Source: an uncultured Calothrix sp.
GTDB taxonomy: Bacteria > Cyanobacteriota > Cyanobacteriia > Cyanobacteriales > Nostocaceae
Reading direction: 5' to 3'
NCBI GenBank assembly: GCA_937884685.1
Contig: CAKZYM010000849.1
Location: 1-5,922 of the forward strand
Length of the DNA: 5,922 nucleotides
Part shown: positions 1 to 5,822 of the stretch, piece after piece
Layout of the letters: every line of letters starts with the position of its first letter
Position numbering within the stretch: the first letter of the stretch is position 1
Translations under genes and position numbers: made by a program
The notes under the pieces: generated by a model
What the model was told of the DNA's origin: nothing
Seen by the model: the letters and a program-made list of their open reading frames with translations, nothing else
Database searches by the model: none

Positions 1-1271
1 TCATTCAAAGGAATAAAAAAGATAGTCGCCATACCGGGAATAGTTAATAAAGATACCAAGATAAAAAACATTGGATAACCAATAGATTGTTGAATTGTAC
101 CGCTGATTGCACCGGGAAGCATCAAACCTAATGCCATTAACCCTGTGGAGATTGCAAAGTGAGATGTTTTATATTCTCCTTTACAGATGTGCATTAAATA
201 CACTGTAAAAGCTGTAAATCCCAATCCGTAACCAAATTGTTCTAGAGAAACTAAAGGATAAACTAATTCTAACGGTGGCTTACTGTAAGCCATGTAAACA
301 TAAAATAAATCGGGTAAATTTAACGCTAAAGCCATTGGCAGCAAGCACTTTTTCAAACCGTATTTAGAAATTACTAAACCACCCAAGATTCCACCGCTAA
401 TTAATGAAATTACTCCGAAAGTTCCATACACTAAACCATATTGTTCCGTACTCAAAGCTAAACCACCAGCAGATGTTTCATCTAACAAAAATAAAGTGGC
501 GATTTTGACTAGCATTGCTTCACCCAATCTGTAGAGTAAAATAAATGCTAAAATTGCAAAAATACCGCGTTGAGAAAAGTAAGAACGAACTACTCTGATA
601 AACGGAATCTCATTTCTTGTTGCTGCTGATTTAGTTTGATTCTTGACTTCCGGTTGGGGTAGAGTAAAAAAGTGAAATACGAAAAGTATTGCAAAAATTA
701 CAGATGCTAAACCAAGAGTGATACTCCAACTTAAAGGTATATTCTCGGTTGATTTCTCTAAGTTACCTGCAAAATATACTAAAAATCCTGTACTGAATAT
801 AATTGCTAACCGGTAACATAAAGTACGAATTCCAACGAAAAAAGCTTGTTTTTCTTCGCTTAGTGCCAACATATAAAAGCCATCTGTGGCAATATCATAA
901 GTTGCAGAAATAAACGCTCCAACTAATAGTATTACCAAAGAAATATTAAAGAAACTTGCCGTTGGTAATTGAAAAGAAAAAGCTAACGCAGCCAAGCACA
1001 AACACATAGCAAACTGCATGGTGAGCAGCCATCTTCTTTTTGTAGAATAAATATCAACAGCCGGTCCCCAAAACATTTTGACAACCCAAGGAAGGTTAAT
1101 AATACTCGTCCAAAATGCAATTTGAGCGTTATCAATTCCTAAATTTTTATAAAATACTACCGATACCGCATTAATAATCATATACGGCATCCCTTCAGCA
1201 AAATAAAGACTGGGGACGTAAAACCAAGGTGAAATAGATTTAGTTTTCGGTTTATCAGTTTGAATAGTCAT
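1..1271 (-). CDS. AmpG/PAT-like MFS permease, 3' end cut by window edge
   Basis: The minus strand reads open from the ATG at 1271 to the left edge: 423 full codons with no stop, so only the extreme C-terminus is missing. The protein is very hydrophobic, with about 12 membrane segments split by a polar loop around residues 205-225. AmpG-like landmarks are visible: FAEGMPY near residues 24-30, the loop VVKMFWGPAVDIY with KRRW at 63-81 (MFS loop 2-3 signature position), YDIATDGFYML at 125-134 (compare the AmpG DIVxDAW region), CYRLA at 152-156, and EQFGYGLGFTAF at 344-355. AmpG proteins import anhydro-muropeptides for cell-wall recycling in Gram-negative bacteria, and the wider PAT family includes acetyl-CoA transporters. 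The substrate here is not known. The start is favoured because it gives a short polar N-terminus before helix 1; the next Met (28) lies inside helix 1. There is no Shine-Dalgarno; heptamer repeats abut the start. It diverges from valS. Confidence 0.88.
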   Translation of the reverse strand, partial: MTIQTDKPKTKSISPWFYVPSLYFAEGMPYMIINAVSVVFYKNLGIDNAQIAFWTSIINLPWVVKMFWGPAVDIYSTKRRWLLTMQFAMCLCLAALAFSFQLPTASFFNISLVILLVGAFISATYDIATDGFYMLALSEEKQAFFVGIRTLCYRLAIIFSTGFLVYFAGNLEKSTENIPLSWSITLGLASVIFAILFVFHFFTLPQPEVKNQTKSAATRNEIPFIRVVRSYFSQRGIFAILAFILLYRLGEAMLVKIATLFLLDETSAGGLALSTEQYGLVYGTFGVISLISGGILGGLVISKYGLKKCLLPMALALNLPDLFYVYMAYSKPPLELVYPLVSLEQFGYGLGFTAFTVYLMHICKGEYKTSHFAISTGLMALGLMLPGAISGTIQQSIGYPMFFILVSLLTIPGMATIFFIPLN

Positions 1272-1273
1272 TC

Positions 1274-1301
1274 GATTTTGGATTTTAGATTGTGGATTTT
1301 A
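1274..1301. repeat. Four heptamers GATTTTR next to the permease start
   Basis: Read on the plus strand, the units are GATTTTG, GATTTTA, GATTGTG and GATTTTA, head to tail with no gaps. The array ends 2 bp from the permease ATG, so it occupies the place where a ribosome binding site would be on the minus-strand mRNA. A looser GGATTAAG unit follows at about 1322. Short heptameric tandem repeats (STRRs) are typical of heterocystous cyanobacterial genomes. Confidence 0.7.
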
Positions 1302-1331
1302 ACAGCGGATGCTTTTGTTTTGGATTAAGTT

Positions 1332-1360
1332 TATATCTACAGCTATAAACTCGCTGACAA
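1332..1360 (-). promoter_or_regulatory. Candidate promoter of the permease gene
   Basis: On the minus strand, TTGTCA (1360-1355) is followed after 17 bp by GATATA (1337-1332). This is a fair match to a sigma-70-type -35/-10 pair. It would give a leader of roughly 50 nt that includes the GATTTTR heptamers before the ATG at 1271. The site was found by eye in AT-rich DNA, where such matches are common by chance. Confidence 0.3.
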
Positions 1361-1620
1361 TAGCAAATAACTAGTTTTTATTACTAAATGAAAACAGCAT
1401 ATAATTTATATGATTTTACTCAGACGGATTATTTTTACAACTTGTGCCACAAATTTACAAAAAATACAACCAATTAAATAAGGCAAGTCTAAATTACGAA
1501 ATTCGCTTACTCTAGTGAAATTCAGATAATCTTTATAATTTATTACATTAACTACTTAGATGATGAAGGTATTTTCAGCATAACTATTTTTCTAAGTCAA
1601 TATTTCTTTATACAAGTTAT

Positions 1621-1646
1621 CAGTGAACAGTGAACAGTGAACAGTT
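1621..1646. repeat. CAGTGAA heptamer array
   Basis: Three perfect copies of CAGTGAA are followed by a partial fourth, CAGTT. It is a short heptameric tandem repeat of a different family from the others in this window, lying about 190 bp upstream of valS. No function can be read from it; it probably arose by slippage or repeat spread, as in other filamentous cyanobacteria. Confidence 0.85.
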
Positions 1647-1689
1647 AATAATTAATATTTTTCTTTCCCTTATTCCCCTTCTTCCCCCA

Positions 1690-1724
1690 CCAATTACCAA
1701 TTCCCAATTCCCACTTCCCCATTC
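1690..1724. repeat. CCAATTC heptamer array
   Basis: Five consecutive heptamers: CCAATTA, CCAATTC, CCAATTC, CCACTTC and CCCATTC. The units degenerate towards the 3' side, and a pyrimidine-rich tract (about 1661-1689, runs of C and T) leads into it and may be decayed copies. CCAATTC-type heptamers are a familiar kind of STRR in Nostocales genomes. The array ends about 110 bp before the valS start and about 50 bp before the candidate valS promoter. Confidence 0.75.
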
Positions 1725-1776
1725 AATCACGAAAAATCACTGAGATTTTTGATGATTATGTCAAGCTTCTGCAAGG

Positions 1777-1804
1777 TTGTGGCAAAATTTATTAAGTTTA
1801 TAGA
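1777..1804 (+). promoter_or_regulatory. Candidate valS promoter
   Basis: TTGTGG (1777-1782) and TATAGA (1799-1804) are separated by 16 bp, resembling a sigma-70-type promoter. Transcription would start near 1811 and leave a leader of only about 20-25 nt before the ATG at 1834. Nothing else upstream matches better, but this is a visual match only. Confidence 0.3.
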
Positions 1805-1833
1805 GTCCTCCCAATAATTAGAGTTTTCCCAGC

Positions 1834-4827
1834 ATGACTACCAACCTTCCGAGCGTTTACGAACCTTTTTCCACTGAAGCTAAATGGCAGAAATTTTGGG
1901 AAGAGAAGCTACTATATAAAGCTGACCCCAGTAAAAGCGGTGAACCTTATTCGATTATGATTCCCCCACCGAACGTAACTGGTAAGTTACACATGGGACA
2001 TGCTTTTGACAATACTTTGATTGATTGTCTCGTCCGCTATCACCGGATGAAGGGAGATAATGCTTTGTATCTTCCCGGTACCGACCACGCTAGTATTGCG
2101 GTACAGACAATCATTGAGAAGCAGTTGAAAGAAGAAGGTAAGACTCGCTACGACTTGGGACGTGAGAAGTTTTTGGAACGTGCTTGGGAGTGGAAAGCGG
2201 AGTCTGGAGGGACGATTGTCAACCAGTTACGGCGTTTAGGTGTGTCGGTGGATTGGACCCGAGAACGGTTTACGATGGATAGTGGTTTATCGAAAGCGGT
2301 TCTGGAAGCTTTTGTCCGTCTTTATAATGATGGTAAGATTTATCGAGGAAATTACTTAGTTAACTGGTGTCCTGCTTCTCAATCTGCCGTTTCGGATTTG
2401 GAAGTTGACCAGAAGGAAGTTGACGGTAAATTATGGCATTTCCGCTATCCCCTCACCGATGCTTCCGGCTATGTGGAAGTCGCTACAACCCGTCCGGAAA
2501 CTATGTTGGGAGATACTGGGGTTGCTGTAAATCCCAGCGACGAACGCTACAACAAATTGATTGGTAGAACTTTGACTTTACCAATTATGAATCGCGAAAT
2601 CCCCATCATTGGCGATGAACTGGTAGACCCCAGCTTCGGTACTGGTTGTGTAAAAGTTACTCCCGCTCACGACCCCAATGACTTTGAAATGGGTAAGCGT
2701 CACGATTTACCGTTTATTAATATTATGAATAAAGATGGTACCTTGAATGAAAATGCTGGGGAGTTTCAAGGACAAGACCGGTTTGTGGCTCGGAAGAATG
2801 TTATTGCTAAGTTAGAAGCCGATGAAGTTTTAGTTAAAACTGAGAATTATAAACATACCGTACCTTACAGCGAACGCGGTAAAGTTCCTGTAGAACCCTT
2901 GCTTTCAACTCAATGGTTTGTCAAAATTCGTCCGATGGCTGATAAAGCTTTGGAATTTTTCGAGCAGAAATCTCCAGAGTTTTACCCAGAACGTTGGGGA
3001 AAGGTTTACAAAGACTGGCTGGTAAAGTTAAAAGATTGGTGTATTTCTCGTCAGCTATGGTGGGGACATCAAATTCCCGCTTGGTATGCGATTAGTGAAA
3101 CTAATGGCGAAATTACTGATGATACACCGTTTGTTGTAGCTAAAAGTGAAGAGGAAGCTTGGGAAAAAGCGAAAGCTCAGTTTGGTGACGAAGTTAAATT
3201 AGAAAGAGATGCGGACGTTCTCGATACCTGGTTTTCTTCTGGATTGTGGCCGTTTTCTACGTTAGGTTGGCCGGAAGAAACGGAGGATTTAAAGAAATAT
3301 TATCCTACCAGCGTTTTGATTACTGGCTTTGATATTATCTTTTTCTGGGTCGCAAGAATGACCATGATGGCAGGTGAATTTACTGGAGAAATGCCATTCA
3401 AAGACGTTTACATTCACGGTTTGGTACTGGATGAAAACGGCAAAAAAATGTCCAAATCCAAGGGAAATGGTATCGACCCGTTAATATTAATTGATAAATA
3501 CGGTACCGATGCTGTCCGCTACACCTTAGTTAAAGAAGTAATTGGTGTCGGACAAGATATTCGTTTTGATTACAACCGTAAAACCGATGAATCTCCCTCG
3601 GTAGAAGCATCGCGCAACTTTGCTAACAAATTGTGGAATGCAGCCAGATTCGTAATGATGAATTTGGACGAACAAACACCGCAGCAGTTAGGAGTACCCG
3701 AACCAACAGAATTAAGCGATAAATGGATATTGTCCCGCTTCCATCAAACTGTTCAGGAAACTAACAGCTACATGGAAAAATATGGCATGGGAGAAGCTGC
3801 GAAGGGACTTTACGAATTTATCTGGGGTGATTTTTGCGACTGGTATATTGAGCTAGTCAAATCTCGTTTACAGGAAGATGCTGAACCGAATTCAAGAAAA
3901 GTCGCACAGCAAACCCTAGCTTATGTCCTAGAAGGGATTTTAAAACTTCTTAGTCCCTTTATGCCTCATATTACCGAAGAAATTTGGCATACTTTAACTC
4001 AACAACCAGAAGATTCCACTCAAAGTTTATCGCTGCAAAAATATCCCCAAGCAGATGAAACATTAATTGATTCCGAATTAGAATCAGAATTTGAATTATT
4101 AATCGGGACAATCCGCACAATTCGCAATTTACGAGCAGAAGCAGACGTTAAACCTTCCGTTAAAGTTACCGTAAATTTACAGAGTGAAAGCGTTAAAGAG
4201 CGTCAAATTCTTAATACAGGAGAACCATATATTAAAGATTTGGCAAAAGTTGAGAATTTGACCATAGCCAACAAGCAAAAGAACGATACAGTAACAGAGA
4301 AGAAAACGAACAGTGGTTTAAAACTTATTTTCATAGGTTTTCTAGCCCTTACCCTAGCCAGAGTCGCTTATGTAGTAGCAACTACCGTCGAAAAAATTCC
4401 TTTCTTTGGAACATTTTTCCAACTCGTAGGTTTCGGTTATTCCCTATGGTTTATCAGAGTATATTTACTGTCAAGCGACAAAAGACAAGAACTACGTCAA
4501 AGATTCTTCAAATCATCTTCTGAAACAGAGCTTCCCCAAGTTGAAGAACCCGAAACCGAATTAGGAGAAGTTGCGACAGGTGTTTTCGGTACCGTACAAA
4601 TACTGCTTCCCCTCGAAGGAGTAATAGATATGCAAGCACTGCGTGGCAAACTAGAGAAAAACCTCAGTAAAATAGAAGCTGAAGTAACATCTCTCACCGG
4701 TAGATTAAGCAACTCCAAATTTGTTGATAAAGCACCAGCAGAAGTAGTACAAGGAGCTAGAGATTCCCTAGCAGAATGCGAAAAACAAGCCGAAATTTTA
4801 CGGAATCGTCTCCAACGGATTAAATAA
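1834..4827 (+). CDS. valS: Valyl-tRNA synthetase with membrane-anchoring CAAD domain
   Basis: This class I synthetase attaches valine to tRNA-Val using ATP and clears mischarged Thr-tRNA-Val. The 997-residue protein is complete. In order: PPPNVTG and the HIGH-type HMGH at residues 53-56; the CP1 editing domain, with TTRPETMLGDT (218-228) and GTGCVKVTPAHDPNDF (up to 284); the return to the catalytic core, DWCISRQLWWGHQIPAWY (401-418) and DVLDTWFSSGLWP (461-473); KMSKS at 538-542; and the anticodon-binding helical region from SDKW (628), including WGDFCDWYIE (664-673). A two-helix CAAD segment follows at about 813-909. After it comes the usual ValRS tail: GEVATGVFGTVQILLPLEG (911-929), then a tRNA-contacting coiled coil (933-997). 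E. coli ValRS is 951 residues, so the extra length fits the insert. By analogy with studied CAAD enzymes, it is probably tethered to thylakoids. The ATG is directly followed by the conserved YEP..TEAKWQKFW region. No Shine-Dalgarno is seen (GTTTTCCCAGC precedes the ATG). Confidence 0.98.
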   Translation: MTTNLPSVYEPFSTEAKWQKFWEEKLLYKADPSKSGEPYSIMIPPPNVTGKLHMGHAFDNTLIDCLVRYHRMKGDNALYLPGTDHASIAVQTIIEKQLKEEGKTRYDLGREKFLERAWEWKAESGGTIVNQLRRLGVSVDWTRERFTMDSGLSKAVLEAFVRLYNDGKIYRGNYLVNWCPASQSAVSDLEVDQKEVDGKLWHFRYPLTDASGYVEVATTRPETMLGDTGVAVNPSDERYNKLIGRTLTLPIMNREIPIIGDELVDPSFGTGCVKVTPAHDPNDFEMGKRHDLPFINIMNKDGTLNENAGEFQGQDRFVARKNVIAKLEADEVLVKTENYKHTVPYSERGKVPVEPLLSTQWFVKIRPMADKALEFFEQKSPEFYPERWGKVYKDWLVKLKDWCISRQLWWGHQIPAWYAISETNGEITDDTPFVVAKSEEEAWEKAKAQFGDEVKLERDADVLDTWFSSGLWPFSTLGWPEETEDLKKYYPTSVLITGFDIIFFWVARMTMMAGEFTGEMPFKDVYIHGLVLDENGKKMSKSKGNGIDPLILIDKYGTDAVRYTLVKEVIGVGQDIRFDYNRKTDESPSVEASRNFANKLWNAARFVMMNLDEQTPQQLGVPEPTELSDKWILSRFHQTVQETNSYMEKYGMGEAAKGLYEFIWGDFCDWYIELVKSRLQEDAEPNSRKVAQQTLAYVLEGILKLLSPFMPHITEEIWHTLTQQPEDSTQSLSLQKYPQADETLIDSELESEFELLIGTIRTIRNLRAEADVKPSVKVTVNLQSESVKERQILNTGEPYIKDLAKVENLTIANKQKNDTVTEKKTNSGLKLIFIGFLALTLARVAYVVATTVEKIPFFGTFFQLVGFGYSLWFIRVYLLSSDKRQELRQRFFKSSSETELPQVEEPETELGEVATGVFGTVQILLPLEGVIDMQALRGKLEKNLSKIEAEVTSLTGRLSNSKFVDKAPAEVVQGARDSLAECEKQAEILRNRLQRIK
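4270..4560 (+). other. CAAD domain segment inside valS
   Basis: Residues about 813-909 of ValRS do not belong to the ordinary ValRS fold. A polar Lys/Asn/Thr-rich linker (813-829) leads to hydrophobic helix 1 (about 830-852, LIFIGFLALTLARVAYVVA with Arg843 inside). A turn, EKIPFFG (853-859), leads to hydrophobic helix 2 (about 860-879, ending GYSLWFIRVYLL). Next come a basic amphipathic stretch, DKRQELRQRFFK (882-893), and an acidic linker (897-909). The IPxxxxxxxLVGxGYxxWFxxxYLL pattern is what I know of CAAD (Cyanobacterial Aminoacyl-tRNA synthetase Appended Domain), related to CURT1. The two helices form a hairpin, so the catalytic core and the C-terminal coiled coil should both face the cytoplasm. 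The boundaries are approximate. Confidence 0.92.
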
Positions 4828-4833
4828 GTTAAT

Positions 4834-4868
4834 GGTTAGTTGTTAGTGGTTAGTTGTTAGTTGTTATT
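4834..4868. repeat. TGTTAGT heptamer array after valS
   Basis: Five head-to-tail heptamers start 7 bp after the valS stop: GGTTAGT, TGTTAGT, GGTTAGT, TGTTAGT and TGTTATT. The unit is the reverse complement of the CTAACAA unit repeated at 5056-5132, so the two arrays form an inverted pair around a 187-bp core. Confidence 0.85.
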
Positions 4869-5009
4869 AAGTAGGTCGGTGTTGAAAATCTTAATTAGGA
4901 ACAGGGAGTGGAAATTAAAAATAAAGGTTTAAGGAGAATTTTCAATCTGTTACATAGCTCGGTTGATTTGTGCCCGCTTGCTTAACTTAACAATGATGAA
5001 TGAAATAAG

Positions 5010-5038
5010 TTGCGACTTAAACAGCAATACAGTATATT
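5010..5038 (+). promoter_or_regulatory. Candidate promoter of the 148-codon gene
   Basis: TTGCGA (5010-5015) and TATATT (5033-5038) are separated by exactly 17 bp, a good sigma-70-type arrangement. Transcription would begin near 5045, just ahead of the CTAACAA array, so the repeats would make up most of a leader of about 95 nt. Visual match only. Confidence 0.4.
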
Positions 5039-5055
5039 CAAATCCCAACCAATCT

Positions 5056-5132
5056 CTAACAACTAACAACTAACAACTATCAACTATCAACTAACAACTA
5101 ACAACCAACAACTAACCTCTATCAACCAACTT
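5056..5132. repeat. CTAACAA heptamer array in the leader of the 148-codon gene
   Basis: About eleven consecutive heptamers in strict 7-bp register: CTAACAA x3, CTATCAA x2, CTAACAA x2, CCAACAA, CTAACCT, CTATCAA and CCAACTT. The variants suggest internal duplication of slightly different units. The array ends 9 bp before the ATG at 5142 and contains no G on the plus strand, so it cannot supply a Shine-Dalgarno sequence. It is the inverse of the array at 4834-4868. Confidence 0.9.
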
Positions 5133-5141
5133 TCATAAATC

Positions 5142-5588
5142 ATGCTTTATCTAGCCAAGGTGCATAAAAATGAATTTTTAGTTCAATTAGAATTAAGATT
5201 ATTAGCCCGTCAAGAAGCAGAAAACATGTGGGTGATGATTCCAGAAGAAGCAGTGATTCTTTTGGGAAAAGGTAAGCATTTTACAGAAAACTTACTCGTA
5301 TTAGTAGAACTTTCTCCCACAGGTGAAATCGAAAGAATAGAAGACGCAACCAGTTGGGTATTAGAGCTAGTTCAAAAATATCTCACCACCGGAATATCAC
5401 CAGAATTTCTCCGTCAAGAAGCCGAAAGAGCCGAAGATTGGAGACAAAATTTAACCCTACAAAATCAAGACTTAGCTCGTAGAACATTAGAATTAGAAGC
5501 ACGTCGAGAACAAATTCAAGCCTTAGAAGAAGCATTGCAACGCGATAAAAGCGAAGGTCATCATCAGGATGAAAATGTTGATGGTTAA
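5142..5588 (+). CDS. Hypothetical protein with coiled-coil tail, cyanobacterial type
   Basis: This is a complete 148-codon frame with protein-like composition. I do not recognise a named family; it resembles small conserved hypothetical proteins of filamentous cyanobacteria, but that is an impression. The N-terminal part (about 1-70) looks like a small alpha/beta domain: a strand-rich start (MLYLAKVHKNEFLVQLELRLLA), then MWVMIPEEAVIL (29-40) and NLLVLVELSPTGEIERIEDAT (50-70). A helix, SWVLELVQKYL (71-81), leads into a charged Glu/Arg/Gln-rich helix at about 88-135 with heptad-like leucines, probably a coiled coil. The tail is short, acidic and His-containing. There is no signal peptide or membrane segment, so it is probably cytoplasmic and oligomeric or partner-binding. 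The ATG has no Shine-Dalgarno and sits 9 bp after the heptamer array. It is separated from valS by 314 bp, so co-transcription is doubtful. Confidence 0.8.
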   Translation: MLYLAKVHKNEFLVQLELRLLARQEAENMWVMIPEEAVILLGKGKHFTENLLVLVELSPTGEIERIEDATSWVLELVQKYLTTGISPEFLRQEAERAEDWRQNLTLQNQDLARRTLELEARREQIQALEEALQRDKSEGHHQDENVDG

Positions 5589-5613
5589 CTTAATTTTATC
5601 TGTTAAAAATATT

Positions 5614-5774
5614 CTTGTAGGGTGCTGTGACGGCTAAAATAATTTATCTGTATTAATAAAATAATTATCATAATGCCGTCACGCACCAATTGATTGATAA
5701 TGGTGCGTGACGGTAAATTCTTATTATTCTGTTATCAGTCATAAATGATTGTAACCGTCACAGCACCCTACAAG
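5614..5774. repeat. 161-bp foldback element (nested inverted repeat, MITE-like)
   Basis: The outer arms (5614-5633 and 5755-5774) are 20-bp perfect reverse complements, containing GTAGGGTGCTGTGACGG and its complement. The inner arms CCGTCACGCACCA (5676-5688) and TGGTGCGTGACGG (5701-5713) are 13-bp perfect, around a 12-nt loop. The AT-rich stretches between them (5634-5675 and 5714-5754) are also imperfect reverse complements, for example AATTTAT-type and AATAAAATAAT-type blocks, so the whole element folds on itself. Inner and outer arms are themselves related (GGTGCTGTGACGG versus GGTGCGTGACGG). It may therefore be two units of about 73 bp, each with terminal inverted repeats, joined head to head. 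It carries no gene and starts 25 bp after a stop codon. GGTGCGTGACG-like palindromes are, as I recall, common in cyanobacterial spacers. Confidence 0.88.
5676..5713. terminator. Possible bidirectional terminator hairpin
   Basis: The inner hairpin of the foldback element has a 13-bp GC-rich stem with a 12-nt loop. On the plus strand it is followed by TAAATTCTTATTATTCTG, and on the minus strand by a similarly T-rich stretch. Neither is a clean U-run, so it is only a plausible terminator for the 148-codon gene, whose stop lies 87 bp upstream. The longer pairing of the whole element could compete with or strengthen it. Confidence 0.3.
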
Positions 5775-5822
5775 TTATTAATTTTATAAATAAAGTCAAA
5801 ATTGAATATCAATTAATTTAAA

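Larger units (their letters stand above)
1272..1833. other. Divergent noncoding spacer between permease and valS
   Basis: This spacer of about 560 bp has no convincing coding frame on either strand and is very AT-rich, with frequent stops. It holds heptamer arrays at its left end (1274-1301), at 1621-1646 and at 1690-1724. It also has a perfect 15-bp palindrome CATATAATTTATATG (1398-1412) and a small AT-rich stem AAAAATC/GATTTTT (1732-1738 with 1744-1750). Candidate promoters lie near both ends. From about 1413 to 1620 I see nothing beyond AT-rich sequence. There is no T-box-like leader ahead of valS. Confidence 0.8.
4828..5141. other. Spacer between valS and the 148-codon gene
   Basis: This 314-bp stretch has no credible gene. 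Both ends are heptamer arrays in opposite orientation. The core (4869-5055) contains a weak 8-bp inverted repeat (TTGAAAAT at 4882-4889, ATTTTCAA at 4938-4945), a GAACAGGGAGTGG tract near 4900 that resembles a decayed repeat, and a candidate promoter near its right end. No standard hairpin-plus-T-run terminator follows valS. Confidence 0.75.

Noticed and set aside
1444..1458. NtcA-like GTG...TAC element in the divergent spacer
   Set aside because: The half-sites are separated by 9 bp instead of 8 and the first half is GTG rather than GTA; not a credible NtcA site.
1732..1750. AAAAATC/GATTTTT stem upstream of valS as a terminator
   Set aside because: The stem is 7 bp and almost all A/T, with no gene ending upstream of it on the plus strand and no T-run after it.
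1741..1833. T-box or other amino-acid-sensing leader upstream of valS
   Set aside because: No T-box sequence, specifier stem or terminator is visible, and the likely leader is only about 20-25 nt long.
2076..4593. Recurrent GGTACC hexamers within valS
   Set aside because: Those I saw encode Gly-Thr with the common codons GGT ACC, so codon use explains them.
4497..4718. 73-codon open frame on the minus strand inside valS
   Set aside because: It is antisense to the conserved C-terminal part of ValRS, with Ser/Pro-rich, low-complexity translation and no recognisable motif; a shadow of the real gene.
4993..5073. 26-codon plus-strand frame starting MMNEISCDLN
   Set aside because: It runs into and ends within the CTAACAA heptamer array, has no Shine-Dalgarno, and overlaps the better supported promoter candidate.
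5056..5132. Tandem array considered as a CRISPR
   Set aside because: The units are 7 bp with no unique spacers; this is a simple heptamer tandem repeat.
5785..5790. TATAAA as a promoter for the right-edge gene
   Set aside because: No -35-like hexamer lies at proper spacing, and TATAAA is expected by chance in such AT-rich sequence.
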